The notes: a model not told the origin generated them from the sequence alone. A stretch of 64,000 nt of DNA from an uncultured Bacteroides sp. (GCA_949288715.1 CASELH010000001.1:1-64000); one strand, 5' to 3'; shown: positions 34,091 through 43,675, numbered from the stretch's first letter. Numbers and translations are program-made.

Positions 34091-35452
34091 TCAGATGCGC
34101 TTCCCTTGCCAATGGCCGTGCCGCAGGTAGAGGTAGCTGAACAGCAGGATGGCGGCGGAGTAAACAAACTCGGCTGTCCAGCACACGGCCACGTCCATGC
34201 GGCGGATGAGGATGACGTAGGTGATGTAGGCCGTGTAGAGCACCAGGGCAGACAACTCCAAGGCCAAGGCTGTGCGCGTGTTGCCCGTGCCGGAAACGGA
34301 CTGGAAGTAGATGAATGCCGGGACGGACAGCACGTAGGAGGCGCACAACACCCACAGCGAGGGGACTGCCGCTGCCCTCAGCCCCTCCATGTCGGTGTAG
34401 ATGCTGAGCACCACGTCGGGAAAGAGGCAGCACACGGCAGCCAGGGGGGTGACAAACAGGTAGGCCAGCCGGATGTGCTTGCTGATGAGCCGGGGCACCT
34501 CGGCTGTATGTCCCGCGCCGATGAGGTTGCTCACCAGCGACCCGCAGGTGGAGGCAAAGGCACTCACCATCATGAACAGCAGTCCCGAGACACTGCGCAC
34601 AATGTTGGTAATGGCCAGCGGCTCCTGCCCCAGGTGTTCTATGTAGAGGAAGAACAGAAACCAGGTGGACAGCGACACGCAGTTCTGTATCATCGTCCAC
34701 AACGACACGCCCAGCATCCGCTTGAGGGTGGAGAAGCGGAAGCGCGGCAGGCGGTCCAGCCCATACTTCCGCAAGTCGATGTGCCGCCGGGTGTACACGA
34801 TGAAGAACACCAGCGACACCGCTTCGGCCAGCGACGACCCTATGGCGGCGCCCGCAATGCCCAGGGCCGGGAAGCCCAGGTTGCCAAAGATGAGGATGTA
34901 ATTGAACACCACGTTGCTCAGCACCATCACGATGGAGTTCAACGTCAGCGTCTTGGTCTGCGTAGTGCTGAGGAAGAAGGCGCGGAACATCACCGCGTTG
35001 AACGAGAACAGTGCGCCGAATACCCGCCAATGCAAGTAGCTTGTAGCCGCTTCGTATATCTCCGGCGACGAGATGATGCGCTTCAGTATGATGGGCGAGA
35101 AGAAGAACGACAGCACAAACATCACCACCGCCATGGTGCACTGGAAGTAGATGCCGTGGTAGAACAGGCGGCCTATCTCCCCATACTCGCCCTCACCGTT
35201 GCGCCTGGCCATGAGTATCTGCGCCCCGATGCTGAAGCCGAAAGCCACCATGAAGATGACGATGTAGAACACGCCTGCGATGGCCGATGCCCCCAGCTCC
35301 ACTTCGCCCACGCGGCCCAGGAAGGCTGTGTCCGTCATGCCAATCATCTGCTCCATCAAGAGGCTGATGAGGATGGGGTAAGCAATGTGCCATATCTGGC
35401 GGTTGGTGTAAGTAGTAGGTATGTTTGCCGTATTGTTCATAAAAGTTGACAT
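34091..35452 (-). CDS. MATE family efflux transporter (second copy)
   Basis: The 453-residue protein has 12 hydrophobic segments and the MATE hallmark near the start (YPILISLLMEQMIGMTDTAFLGRVG, within about 25-50). An internal ATG at 35440 (MNNTANIP) is an equally good start. It is distinct from the transporter at 4300 and closer to the NorM/DinF-like group common in Bacteroidales. It is monocistronic: upstream lies a 22-bp repeat array and the yidC 3' end, downstream the fimbrillin promoter. The substrate is unknown. Confidence 0.87.
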   Translation of the reverse strand: MSTFMNNTANIPTTYTNRQIWHIAYPILISLLMEQMIGMTDTAFLGRVGEVELGASAIAGVFYIVIFMVAFGFSIGAQILMARRNGEGEYGEIGRLFYHGIYFQCTMAVVMFVLSFFFSPIILKRIISSPEIYEAATSYLHWRVFGALFSFNAVMFRAFFLSTTQTKTLTLNSIVMVLSNVVFNYILIFGNLGFPALGIAGAAIGSSLAEAVSLVFFIVYTRRHIDLRKYGLDRLPRFRFSTLKRMLGVSLWTMIQNCVSLSTWFLFFLYIEHLGQEPLAITNIVRSVSGLLFMMVSAFASTCGSLVSNLIGAGHTAEVPRLISKHIRLAYLFVTPLAAVCCLFPDVVLSIYTDMEGLRAAAVPSLWVLCASYVLSVPAFIYFQSVSGTGNTRTALALELSALVLYTAYITYVILIRRMDVAVCWTAEFVYSAAILLFSYLYLRHGHWQGKRI

Positions 35453-35488
35453 CTGAATAAAAAACGATTAAGAGTATAAGCCACCCGA

Positions 35489-35576
35489 GCTAACTTATAC
35501 TTTTAGCCTGGCTAACTTATACTCTTAGGTAGGCTAACTTATACTTTTAGCCAAGTTAACTTATACTCTTTACTTC
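35489..35576. repeat. Four tandem 22-bp repeats
   Basis: Units start at 35489, 35511, 35533 and 35555 with the core GCTAACTTATACTTTTAGCC. An inverted partial copy (AAGAGTATAAG) lies at 35470-35480. The array sits between the MATE start and the yidC stop and is AT-rich, unlike the GC-rich 22-bp array at 29356. Confidence 0.87.
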
Positions 35577-35644
35577 AGTCAGCAATATGACCTGATTATC
35601 AGTCTATTGCTCAAACTGTGGGTTAAGGAAAAAGTTCTTTACAC

Positions 35645-37507
35645 TTACTTGCGCTTCTGCTGCATCTGTTCCCGTTGCCGTTGCATCTCCTCGGCCTGCT
35701 TCTGCATGGCCTCCAGGCGGGCGGCAAAGCCGGTCTTGCGTATCTGCTTGGGGTCTTTCTTATTGGCCTCCAGCTGTGCAAGGAGCTTGGCCTCGTCGGT
35801 GGTGCGGCGCAGGATGATGGTAGTGATGATGCTGACGAGCGTGGACACGAAGTAGTAATAGTTCAGTCCGGCAGGATATTCGTTCAGGATGAAGAGGAAC
35901 ATCAGCGGCATGAGGTACGACATCCACTTCATGGCTGCCATCTGAGGGTTGGCGCCCGTGTCCTGCTGCTGTATCATGAACTTCACGTTCAGCAGGTTGG
36001 TCACCGTCATCAGCACGCAGAACAGGCTGAGGTGGCTTCCTATCAAGGGTATATGGAAGGGGAAGTGGATGAAGGCATCGTAAGTGGACAGGTCGTCGGC
36101 CCACAGGAAACTCTCCTGGCGCAGCTCAATGGCGCTGGGCACAAACATGAACAAGGCCATGATGATGGGCATCTGCAGCAGCATGGGCAGGCATCCACCC
36201 ATGGGGCTGACGCCGTACTGGCTGTAGAGGGCCATGATTTCCTGCTGCTTCTTCATGGCGTCTTCCTGCTTGGGATATTTCTTGTTGATTTCATCTATTT
36301 TCGGCTTCAGCACCCTCATGCGGGCGGAGGACATGTAGGTCTTCCACGTAGTGGGGTAGATGACGGCCTTCACGATGAGTGTCATGAGCAGCAGCACCAT
36401 GCCCATGCTCAGGCCCCAGCCTTGCAGCCAGTCGAAGATGTTGATGGTGAACCACTTGTTCACCCAGCGCAGGATGGGCCAGCCCAGGTAGACCAGCTTC
36501 TCCAGCTCCCAGTCTTCGGTGCGCCCTTTGTCGAGGGCGGTGAGTGTCTTGTAGTGGTTGGGGCCGATGTAGAAGTAGAGCTGCGTGGCCGTCTGCCCCG
36601 TGGGGTCGAACTGCGCGCTCATCTCGGCGGTATAGTCTTTGATGTATCCGCTGCCCCTCTCCTCCAGCTTCGAGGTGAGCTTGGTGCCCTCAAAGCTGTT
36701 CTCGGCCAGCAGTACGGTGGAGAAGAATTGGTCTTTAAAGGCAATCCAGTCCAGGGGTTCGGCCACTTCCTCCTCGTCATCGCTGCTGTTGGAGAGGTAG
36801 TCGGTGCCTTCGCCCGTCACCTTGTAGGTCAGCTCGGCCAGGCGGTTCTCGAAGGTATAGCCCTGCTCCAGTTGGCGGATGCGCTGTGCCCACTCTATGT
36901 CGACATGCTTGTTGGTGGATGCCAGCTTGCCGTCCATGCCCACGGCCCGGATGGTGAAGTCCACCAGGTAGCTGTCGTGGTGCAGGGCATAAGTAAAGTC
37001 TATGTAGCTCTCCTCATTGGCGGCCAGGCGCATGGTGACGGTGCTGTCCGTCTGGTTCACGGGGATGAAGTAATAGTCCTGCGTCTGGATGGTCTCCCGT
37101 GTGTTGTAGAACAGGAAGTTCATCGAGGCGTCCGCCCCGCTGAACAGGCGAACGGGCGTCTGCCTGTCTTGCTCCATGTAGTCCTTCAGCTGGGCGAACG
37201 ACACGCGTCCTCCCTTGCTGGCAATGTTCAGGGTCATGAGGTTGTTCTCCAGCTTCACCTGCTCGTCGGTGCCCTTCAGTGCGGCATAGAACAATGCGGT
37301 GGAGTCGTTCAGGGCATTGGCCCGCTCGTTGGCCAGCGCGGCCTCGGCTTTGGCCTTCAGGTCGGCCTCACGTTGCTGCACCTGGGCTATGGAGTCGTAG
37401 TAACGTTGTTGTGCCTCCAGCTGTTCCTGGCTGGGACGGCTCAAGAAGCTGAACCCCACCAGCAGGATGCCGATAAGGACAAGTCCGGTAATGGTATTTT
37501 TATCCAT
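35645..37507 (-). CDS. yidC: Membrane protein insertase YidC
   Basis: The 620-residue inner-membrane insertase helps SecYEG substrates fold and inserts small proteins. An N-terminal membrane anchor ([17 protein letters not shown]) is followed by the large periplasmic domain at about 60-330, as in Gram-negative YidC. The conserved core of five helices is at about 350-590, including the [23 protein letters not shown] helix, [18 protein letters not shown] and the last helix with [13 protein letters not shown]. The basic C-terminal tail ([19 protein letters not shown]) is typical for Bacteroidetes and can contact ribosomes. It lies 56 bp downstream of pyrG in the same direction. Confidence 0.95.
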   Translation of the reverse strand: MDKNTITGLVLIGILLVGFSFLSRPSQEQLEAQQRYYDSIAQVQQREADLKAKAEAALANERANALNDSTALFYAALKGTDEQVKLENNLMTLNIASKGGRVSFAQLKDYMEQDRQTPVRLFSGADASMNFLFYNTRETIQTQDYYFIPVNQTDSTVTMRLAANEESYIDFTYALHHDSYLVDFTIRAVGMDGKLASTNKHVDIEWAQRIRQLEQGYTFENRLAELTYKVTGEGTDYLSNSSDDEEEVAEPLDWIAFKDQFFSTVLLAENSFEGTKLTSKLEERGSGYIKDYTAEMSAQFDPTGQTATQLYFYIGPNHYKTLTALDKGRTEDWELEKLVYLGWPILRWVNKWFTINIFDWLQGWGLSMGMVLLLMTLIVKAVIYPTTWKTYMSSARMRVLKPKIDEINKKYPKQEDAMKKQQEIMALYSQYGVSPMGGCLPMLLQMPIIMALFMFVPSAIELRQESFLWADDLSTYDAFIHFPFHIPLIGSHLSLFCVLMTVTNLLNVKFMIQQQDTGANPQMAAMKWMSYLMPLMFLFILNEYPAGLNYYYFVSTLVSIITTIILRRTTDEAKLLAQLEANKKDPKQIRKTGFAARLEAMQKQAEEMQRQREQMQQKRK

Positions 37508-37563
37508 TGGTGTCTGATTGTTTACGTATATTTATTGTATGACTGGTTTAACATGAAGAATCC

Positions 37564-39183
37564 TTATTGCTGCTTGCCTTCGTTCTCGATGGCTGCCTTT
37601 ACAAAGGCCAGGAATAACGGGTGCGGATGGAGCACGGTGCTGCTGTATTCCGGATGGAACTGCGTACCCACGTACCACTTCAGCGCGGGTATCTCTACTA
37701 TCTCCACTAGGTCGGACTCCGGATTGATGCCCGTGCACTTCATGCCGGCTGCCTCAAACTCGGCCTTGTATTGGTTGTTGAACTCGTAGCGGTGGCGGTG
37801 GCGTTCCTGTATGTGCTCCGTGCCATAGGCCTCGTAGGCCTTGCTGCCTTTCTTCAGCACACACTCGTAAGCGCCCAGACGCATGGTGCCGCCCATGTTG
37901 GTGATGGACTTCTGCTCCTCCATGATGTCGATGACGTTGTGCGGAGTCTTCTCGTCCATCTCGCGGCTGTTGGCATCGGCATAACCCAGCACGTCTCTGG
38001 CAAACTCAATGGCCATGCACTGCATGCCCAGGCAGATGCCGAAGGTGGGGATATCGTGCGTGCGGGCATACTTAATGGCTACGAACTTGCCGCTGATGCC
38101 CCGCTCGCCAAAGCCCGGGCCGATGAGCACGCCTGCCATGCCTTTCAGCACCTCGGCCACGTTGTCGTCGGTCAGCTTTTCGCTGTTCACGAAGTCTACC
38201 GACACTTTGCGGTCGTTGTAGGTGCCGGCTTGCGACAGGGCCTCGCGGATGGACTTGTAGGCATCCTGCAGGTCATACTTGCCTACCAGTGCGATGTGTA
38301 AGGGAGGCGTGTTTTCTGCCTTGTGGCGGCGCTCCAGGAAGCTGCGCCAGGGTCCCAGACCCGGGGTGTCGCCCACGGGAAGCCCCATTTTCTTCAGGAT
38401 GGTGGCATCCAGCTTCTGCTCCTGCATCAGGATGGGCACCTCGTAGATGGTGGGGGCGTCAATGCTCTGCACCACGGCCTCCTCGTCCACGTTGCAGAAT
38501 TGGGCCACCTTCTTGCGCAGGTTGGTGCTCAGTTCATGTTCCGTGCGTAGCACCAGTATGTCCGGCTGAATACCTGCGCTTTGCAGCTCCTTCACCGAGT
38601 GTTGTGTAGGCTTGGTCTTCAGCTCGCCGGCGGCAGCCAGGTAGGGCACGTAGGTGAGGTGCACGCACAAGGCGTCGCGCCCCAGCTCCCACTTCAGCTG
38701 GCGGATGCTTTCCAGATAGGGAAGGGATTCAATATCGCCCACCGTGCCGCCAATCTCCGTAATCACGAAGTCAAACTTATATTTATTGCCCAGCAACTTC
38801 ACGTTGCGCTTTATCTCGTCGGTGATGTGCGGAATGACTTGAATGGTTTTCCCCAAATAGTCGCCATGACGCTCTTTGTCGATGACGCTCTTGTAGATGC
38901 GGCCCGTGGTGATGTTATTGGCCTTGGTAGTCTGTATGCCCAGAAAACGCTCGTAGTGCCCCAGGTCGAGGTCGGCTTCATGTCCGTCCACGGTGACATA
39001 GCATTCGCCATGTTCATAGGGGTTCAGCGTGCCCGGGTCGATGTTGATGTAAGGGTCAAACTTTTGGATGGTTACTTTATAGCCTCTGGCTTGCAACAGC
39101 TTACCGATGGAAGACGAAATGATGCCCTTGCCCAGCGAAGAGGCAACGCCACCGGTTACGAAAATGTACTTTGTTTCTCCCAC
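37564..39183 (-). CDS. pyrG: CTP synthase
   Basis: The 539-residue enzyme makes CTP from UTP, ATP and glutamine. The synthase domain (1 to about 270) begins KYIFVTGGVASSLGKGI, the family's P-loop-like start. The glutamine amidotransferase domain has its nucleophile in FGICLGMQCMAIEFARDVLG near residue 385 and the His/Glu pair near the C-terminus (GTQFHPEYSST). Length is standard. The downstream partner is yidC. A promoter box on the minus strand lies at 39276-39269. Confidence 0.97.
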   Translation of the reverse strand: MGETKYIFVTGGVASSLGKGIISSSIGKLLQARGYKVTIQKFDPYINIDPGTLNPYEHGECYVTVDGHEADLDLGHYERFLGIQTTKANNITTGRIYKSVIDKERHGDYLGKTIQVIPHITDEIKRNVKLLGNKYKFDFVITEIGGTVGDIESLPYLESIRQLKWELGRDALCVHLTYVPYLAAAGELKTKPTQHSVKELQSAGIQPDILVLRTEHELSTNLRKKVAQFCNVDEEAVVQSIDAPTIYEVPILMQEQKLDATILKKMGLPVGDTPGLGPWRSFLERRHKAENTPPLHIALVGKYDLQDAYKSIREALSQAGTYNDRKVSVDFVNSEKLTDDNVAEVLKGMAGVLIGPGFGERGISGKFVAIKYARTHDIPTFGICLGMQCMAIEFARDVLGYADANSREMDEKTPHNVIDIMEEQKSITNMGGTMRLGAYECVLKKGSKAYEAYGTEHIQERHRHRYEFNNQYKAEFEAAGMKCTGINPESDLVEIVEIPALKWYVGTQFHPEYSSTVLHPHPLFLAFVKAAIENEGKQQ

Positions 39184-39268
39184 AATGATATGTTTTTTAT
39201 ATTTGGTTTATTTTCTCTTATTCTACAGTTAGACAGGAAGATCCGAAAACTCCCCGCCTTAAAAAGCG

Positions 39269-39276
39269 CAAAAATA
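39269..39276 (-). promoter_or_regulatory. Promoter -7 box for pyrG-yidC
   Basis: On the minus strand TATTTTTG lies 85 bp upstream of the pyrG ATG. No -33 element is evident. Confidence 0.4.
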
Positions 39277-39476
39277 CAAAAAAAGGAGGAGAACGGAAAT
39301 ATTTCGTGCCGACGTTTTCACTAAAATTTAGGATTCCCGCACGACTTTCTCATTAAACTTTGGGACAACATCCCTCTCCAAAAGATTAGTATTAAGGATA
39401 AATATTTACAGGAATGCCTATATCAAAGTATATCATCCACCTATCTCCTTCCGAACATGTCCGGATTTTCTACGCT

Positions 39477-39549
39477 CCACCTCCGATCCTATACGCCGAT
39501 AGACTATAGGACTTGGATAGGACTTGTATAGGAGGAGAATAGGAGGTGG
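39477..39549. repeat. Four 11-bp tandem repeats inside a larger inverted fold
   Basis: Units ATAGGACTTGG, ATAGGACTTGT, ATAGGAGGAGA and ATAGGAGGTGG start at 39506, 39517, 39528 and 39539. CCACCTCC (39477-39484) is the exact complement of GGAGGTGG (39542-39549), and CCTATAC (39488-39494) of GTATAGG (39526-39532), so the segment can form a long imperfect hairpin. Confidence 0.8.
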
Positions 39550-39674
39550 TATGGTGCTGAATCGAATATGGTATAACAATGTATTGATTTATAGCATAAT
39601 ACGAATGCTTCGCGGAATAATTTTTGTAAGAAAATAGGAATAATCAATATTTTTCATGTAAGCATTTGTGGATT

Positions 39675-39818
39675 TTAGTATGAAGAGTACGGAAATTTTA
39701 ATATATTTACATTTTTATTCTTGCATAATTCGTTATTAAGGGAGGCTGTCTGCAAGGCATCAATAAACTCTCGTTCTGTCATCTTAGGCAAAATAAAAGG
39801 ATTGTAGTATTCCCTCAT
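39675..39818 (-). pseudogene. Possible N-terminal remnant of an unknown protein (47 codons)
   Basis: From an ATG at 39818 the frame reads MREYYNPFILPKMTEREFID and on to a stop at 39675. The first 34 residues have normal protein character; the last 13 (NKNVNILKFPYSS) come from AT-rich sequence and look random. This suggests the 5' end of a decayed gene. I do not recognise the family, and chance cannot be excluded. Confidence 0.25.
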
Positions 39819-39856
39819 TGCTTTTCAACAGTCTGGCAATTGGCATAAATTTTGCT

Positions 39857-39872
39857 GCTTTCCCGGGAAAGC
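39857..39872. promoter_or_regulatory. 16-bp perfect palindrome upstream of mutY
   Basis: GCTTTCCCGGGAAAGC lies 32 bp before the mutY ATG. It could be an operator for a dimeric regulator or a leader hairpin; nothing links it to a known regulator. Confidence 0.4.
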
Positions 39873-39903
39873 AATGTTGCTTGAAAAAAACAGATAGCGT
39901 GAT

Positions 39904-40950
39904 ATGAACCACATCTTCACCCAAACCTTGCAGGAATGGTATGCCGTGAACAAGCGTGACTTGCCGTGGCGGCATACGCAGGACCCTTACCTGATATGGA
40001 TATCGGAAATCATCCTTCAGCAGACAAGGGTGGCGCAAGGCTACGACTACTTTGTGCGCTTCGTGCGCCGTTTTCCCGACGTGGAGGCTTTGGCTTCGGC
40101 CTCGGAAGAGGAGGTGCTGAAGCATTGGCAGGGCCTGGGCTACTACTCGCGGGCACGCAACCTCCATGCGGCGGCACGTAGCATGAAGGGGGGCAAGTTT
40201 CCCGGTACATACGAGGAAGTGCGGGCCTTGAAAGGGGTAGGGGACTACACGGCGGCGGCCATCTGCTCGCTGGCCTACGGCATGCCCTATGCAGTGGTGG
40301 ACGGCAATGTGTATCGCGTGCTGGCGCGCTACTTTGGTATCGACACGCCCATAGATTCGGGCAAGGGGAAAAAACTCTTTGCCGGGCTGGCGGGCGAGAT
40401 GCTGGATAAACAGCGGCCGGCCGAATACAACCAGGCCATTATGGACTTCGGTGCCTTGCAGTGTGTGCCGCGCGAGCCGGCGTGCGACGTCTGCCCTCTG
40501 GCCGAAAGCTGTGCGGCCCGGGCCGAGGGCAAGGTGGCCCAACTCCCCGTGAAGCAGCATAAGACGCAGACGGCCAACCGCTACTTCAATTACCTGTATG
40601 TGCGCATGGGCGAAGATATCCTGTTGCATAAGCGGACGGGCGATGACATCTGGAAGAATCTGTATGAGCTGCCTTTGATAGAGGCCGACCACGACATGAC
40701 GGAGGCGGAATTGCTGGCTTCCGATGCATTCTGCTCCCTTCTGGCCGAAGGTGAGGTTCCGCTTGTCTGGGTGATGGAGCGGGGGGTGAAGCACGTGCTG
40801 TCCCACCGGGTGATTTATGCCAACTTCTATGGAGTGGAGCTGCCTCAGGATTCGCATTCATTTTCTGCTTATATCTGCATCAAGGTTGCCAATTTGGAAA
40901 ATTATGCCCTGCCACGGCTGGTGCATGCATTTTTAGAAAAACAGTTATAA
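39904..40950 (+). CDS. mutY: A/G-specific adenine DNA glycosylase
   Basis: The 348-residue base-excision enzyme removes adenine mispaired with 8-oxoguanine. The catalytic Glu is in ISEIILQQTRVAQ near residue 37. The helix-hairpin-helix is LKGVGDYTAAAICSLAYG near 108-125, and the catalytic Asp is in VVDGNVYRVLARYFG near 133. The 4Fe-4S ligands follow the C-X6-C-X2-C-X5-C pattern in CVPREPACDVCPLAESC near 180-196. The C-terminal NUDIX-like domain with KHVLSHRVIYANFY recognises 8-oxoG. It precedes ssb, which has its own promoter box. Confidence 0.95.
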   Translation: MNHIFTQTLQEWYAVNKRDLPWRHTQDPYLIWISEIILQQTRVAQGYDYFVRFVRRFPDVEALASASEEEVLKHWQGLGYYSRARNLHAAARSMKGGKFPGTYEEVRALKGVGDYTAAAICSLAYGMPYAVVDGNVYRVLARYFGIDTPIDSGKGKKLFAGLAGEMLDKQRPAEYNQAIMDFGALQCVPREPACDVCPLAESCAARAEGKVAQLPVKQHKTQTANRYFNYLYVRMGEDILLHKRTGDDIWKNLYELPLIEADHDMTEAELLASDAFCSLLAEGEVPLVWVMERGVKHVLSHRVIYANFYGVELPQDSHSFSAYICIKVANLENYALPRLVHAFLEKQL

Positions 40951-40988
40951 AAGATGCCCATGCTCTTGCTTCGTGTGGATATTCTTGT

Positions 40989-40996
40989 TAATTTTG
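40989..40996 (+). promoter_or_regulatory. Promoter -7 box for ssb-gldE-PPTase
   Basis: TAATTTTG lies 26 bp before the ssb ATG, with CTTG 21 bp upstream as a weak -33 element. Confidence 0.45.
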
Positions 40997-41021
40997 GCAG
41001 CAAATTTTAAAAGCGGAAGTT

Positions 41022-41462
41022 ATGTCAGTAAATAAAGTGATATTGATAGGAAATGCAGGGCAGGACCCTAAAGTGACTTATTATGACGGTGGAAGCTGCG
41101 TGGCACAGTTGCGCTTCGCCACTACGGAGAAGGGATATACGCTGCAAAACGGCACCCAGATACCCGACCGCACAGAGTGGCATAACTTGATTTTCCGTAA
41201 CCGTTTGGGTGAAATCGTGGAGAAATATGTGCACAAAGGCGATAAGCTTTATGTGGAAGGTAAAATACGCACCCGCTCGTATGACGACCAGGCTGGCATC
41301 AAGCGCTATGTCACCGAAATCTTTGTGGACAATATGGATATGTTGTCTCCTAAGTCGATGGCCGGGGGAGGCAATGCCCAGAATGCTTCACCGGCAGCTT
41401 CGCCCGTTGCAACGGCACAACCCCAGCCGGCCGCAAGCCAGCTGGACGACTTGCCTTTCTAA
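41022..41462 (+). CDS. ssb: Single-stranded DNA-binding protein
   Basis: The 146-residue protein has an OB fold at residues 1-110, opening MSVNKVILIGNAGQDPKVTY, with a Pro/Ala/Gln-rich linker and the acidic tip DDLPF that binds replication and repair partners. It coats single-stranded DNA as a tetramer. It lies between mutY and gldE; gldE follows after 28 bp. Confidence 0.95.
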   Translation: MSVNKVILIGNAGQDPKVTYYDGGSCVAQLRFATTEKGYTLQNGTQIPDRTEWHNLIFRNRLGEIVEKYVHKGDKLYVEGKIRTRSYDDQAGIKRYVTEIFVDNMDMLSPKSMAGGGNAQNASPAASPVATAQPQPAASQLDDLPF

Positions 41463-41490
41463 AACCTATGTTGAACTAAAATAAATATCT

Positions 41491-42816
41491 TTGGACTCAG
41501 ACGTTTTTCTATACCATTTGAATGCCGCCTTTGGCGGAGTGACCGTGTATGCCCCATCGGTAGATGCTGTTGTCGCCATAGTGTTGGCCACGTTGTTGCT
41601 GCTGGTTTCGGGCTTTACCTCTGCCTCGGAAGCCGCATTTTATTCCTTGTCTCCATCCGATGTGAACGTGATAGACGAGAAGAAACATCCTTCCGACGAA
41701 AAGATAAGCCGCCTGCTGGGCAGTTTCGACCGTCTGATGGCCTCCATGCAGATAGCCAACACTTGTGTGAACGTGGTGATGGCCGTGCTTTACACCTACT
41801 TCTTTCTGAATGTGTTTTATTTTGATGCCGAGGTGGTGTCGCTGCTGCTGTTGGTTGTTTCCCTCATCATACTGTTGCTCTTCTTTGGAGAGTTGGCGCC
41901 AAAGCTGTATTCTGTGCAAAAGCCGTTGGCCTTCTGTCGGTGGGCAGCCGGAGGGGTATCCATGCTTTGCACTCTGTTTTATCCGTTGGCCTCTATGGCA
42001 GTGCGTTGCATGGCTTTTTGCAACAAGCACTTTGCCTGCAAGAAGCACAATATGCCTTCGATTGACGAACTGTCTCATGCCTTGGAGTTGACAGATAAGT
42101 CGGAATTGTCGGAAGAAAACAACATGCTGGAGGGCATTATCCGCTTCGGCGACGAAACGGCTAAGGAAGTTATGACCCCCCGGCCGGACATTGTGGACTT
42201 GGATATCCGCACTTCCTTCAAAGACGTGCTGAAGTGCATTGTGGAAAATGTATATTCGCGCATTCCGGTATATGCGGAAACCAAGGACAATATAAAGGGA
42301 ATACTTTACATCAAAGACTTGTTACCCCATCTGAATAAAGGTGACAACTTCCGGTGGCAATCGTTGATAAGGCCTGCCTATTTCGTTCCTGAAACAAAGA
42401 TGATAGATGACCTTCTTCGAGACTTTCAGACGAATAAGATACACATCGCCATAGTGGTTGATGAATTTGGGGGGACATCAGGCATCATTACGATGGAAGA
42501 CATTATAGAGGAAATTGTGGGCGAGATTCATGATGAGTATGATGAAGAGGAATCCACCTATGCAGCCGTGAACGACCATACCTGGATTTTTGAGGGAAAA
42601 ACCTTGCTGACAGACTTCTATAAGGTGACCGGGCTGGCGGAAGAATCTTTTGAAAATGTAATGGGCGATGCTGACACTTTGGCAGGCCTTGTGCTGGAGT
42701 TGAAAGGCGAGTTTCCGGCGTTGCATGAAAAAATTGTATACGACAAATATGAGTTTGAAGTCCTGGAGATGGATAACCGGCGCATCTTGAAGATAAAATT
42801 TGTGGTTACTCCTTAA
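41491..42816 (+). CDS. gldE: GldE-like CNNM/CorC-type membrane protein with CBS domains
   Basis: The 441-residue protein is read from the TTG at 41491 (MDSDVFLYHLNAAFGG); the nearest upstream ATG is followed by a stop after two codons, so a TTG start seems real. The DUF21/CNNM membrane domain is at about 25-190 (SGFTSASEAAFYSLSPSDV). Two CBS modules lie at about 215-340 (VMTPRPDIVDLDIRTSF; IVVDEFGGTSGIITMEDIIEEIVGEI), and the CorC_HlyC domain is at the C-terminus. GldE is named from gliding Bacteroidetes, but homologues occur in non-gliding Bacteroides, where ion transport or homeostasis is more likely. It sits in the ssb operon. Confidence 0.85.
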   Translation: MDSDVFLYHLNAAFGGVTVYAPSVDAVVAIVLATLLLLVSGFTSASEAAFYSLSPSDVNVIDEKKHPSDEKISRLLGSFDRLMASMQIANTCVNVVMAVLYTYFFLNVFYFDAEVVSLLLLVVSLIILLLFFGELAPKLYSVQKPLAFCRWAAGGVSMLCTLFYPLASMAVRCMAFCNKHFACKKHNMPSIDELSHALELTDKSELSEENNMLEGIIRFGDETAKEVMTPRPDIVDLDIRTSFKDVLKCIVENVYSRIPVYAETKDNIKGILYIKDLLPHLNKGDNFRWQSLIRPAYFVPETKMIDDLLRDFQTNKIHIAIVVDEFGGTSGIITMEDIIEEIVGEIHDEYDEEESTYAAVNDHTWIFEGKTLLTDFYKVTGLAEESFENVMGDADTLAGLVLELKGEFPALHEKIVYDKYEFEVLEMDNRRILKIKFVVTP

Positions 42817-42838
42817 ACTGTGATTCTGATTTGTCCTA

Positions 42839-43477
42839 ATGCCAGTCTTTTTGCAACATAGTGAGCGCCATTATTGCTGGGCGGTGTGGAAAATAGAGGA
42901 AACGGCGGATGAATTGTTGGCCATGCTTCCCCACGCAGATGCTTATGCACAAGAGGTGCGACGTTTTGCATCGGAAAACCGACGCTTGGAGTGGCTGGCG
43001 GCCAGGGTATTGCTTTGCGCCATGCTTGGCAAGGAAAAGCGCATAGCTTACTATTCCAATGGAAGGCCTTATCTGCCGGATGACCTGAGACACATCAGCA
43101 TTTCGCACACTAAAGGATATGTGGCAGTAATCTTGGGCGAAAGCCCGTTGGCTGGGGTAGGAATCGACATAGAACAATACGGCGAGCGTGTCCGCAGAGT
43201 AGCAGACAGGTTTGTCCGTAATGATGAAGTAATCCATAGTTATAAGGATACGGATATTTGGGCATTGCTGCTTCATTGGTCTGCCAAAGAGACTGTCTAT
43301 AAATGTTTGGACCAGCCGGAGGTGGACTTCCGGGAACATTTGCGGGTTATGCCCTTTGAACTTGGCGGGCAAGGAGTGTTTGATGTGTGCGAATACAAGA
43401 CTGCTGCGGGCAAGCATTATGCAGTCCGTTATCAGCTTCATCTGGATTTTGTATTGACTTGGACGTGTTTTTATTGA
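42839..43477 (+). CDS. 4'-phosphopantetheinyl transferase (Sfp-type)
   Basis: The 212-residue enzyme transfers phosphopantetheine from CoA to carrier proteins. Both signature regions are present: GVGIDIEQYGERVRRVADRF (near residues 102-121, with the Mg-binding Asp and Glu) and WSAKETVYKCLD (near 149). The HISISHTKGYVAVIL segment before the first motif is also typical. The gene follows gldE by 22 bp. It could modify the acyl carrier protein of fatty-acid synthesis or a dedicated carrier; no NRPS or PKS is in view. Confidence 0.88.
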   Translation: MPVFLQHSERHYCWAVWKIEETADELLAMLPHADAYAQEVRRFASENRRLEWLAARVLLCAMLGKEKRIAYYSNGRPYLPDDLRHISISHTKGYVAVILGESPLAGVGIDIEQYGERVRRVADRFVRNDEVIHSYKDTDIWALLLHWSAKETVYKCLDQPEVDFREHLRVMPFELGGQGVFDVCEYKTAAGKHYAVRYQLHLDFVLTWTCFY

Positions 43478-43514
43478 GATAAGTCAGATTTCTGCGGACA
43501 TTTTAAGCATAAAA

Positions 43515-43545
43515 TTTGTGGTTTCCGTAAAAAAACGTACCTTTG
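43515..43545 (+). promoter_or_regulatory. Full promoter of tRNA-Arg
   Basis: TTTG (43515-43518) and TACCTTTG (43538-43545) are separated by exactly 19 bp, a textbook Bacteroidetes promoter, 16 bp before the tRNA. Confidence 0.8.
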
Positions 43546-43561
43546 CACCGCAATTAAGGCT

Positions 43562-43635
<74 letters not shown>

Positions 43636-43636
43636 C

Positions 43637-43675
43637 AAAAAGCAGCTGTTTAAAGGGCTGCTTTTTGTTTTTTAT
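43637..43675 (+). terminator. Terminator of tRNA-Arg
   Basis: AAAAAGCAGC (43637-43646) pairs with GCTGCTTTTT (43657-43666); more T follow. Confidence 0.85.

Larger units (their letters stand above)
39277..39903. other. Long intergenic region between divergent pyrG and mutY
   Basis: This stretch of about 630 bp holds an 11-bp tandem array (39506-39549), an inverted-repeat fold around it, a possible 47-codon gene remnant on the minus strand (39675-39818) and a 16-bp palindrome next to mutY (39857-39872). No intact gene or known RNA is recognised. It looks like a scar of an insertion or of gene decay. Confidence 0.5.

Noticed and set aside
34055..37789. Long plus-strand frames opposite MATE, yidC and pyrG
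   Set aside because: Low-complexity His/Gly/Val-rich translations; the minus-strand genes are certain.
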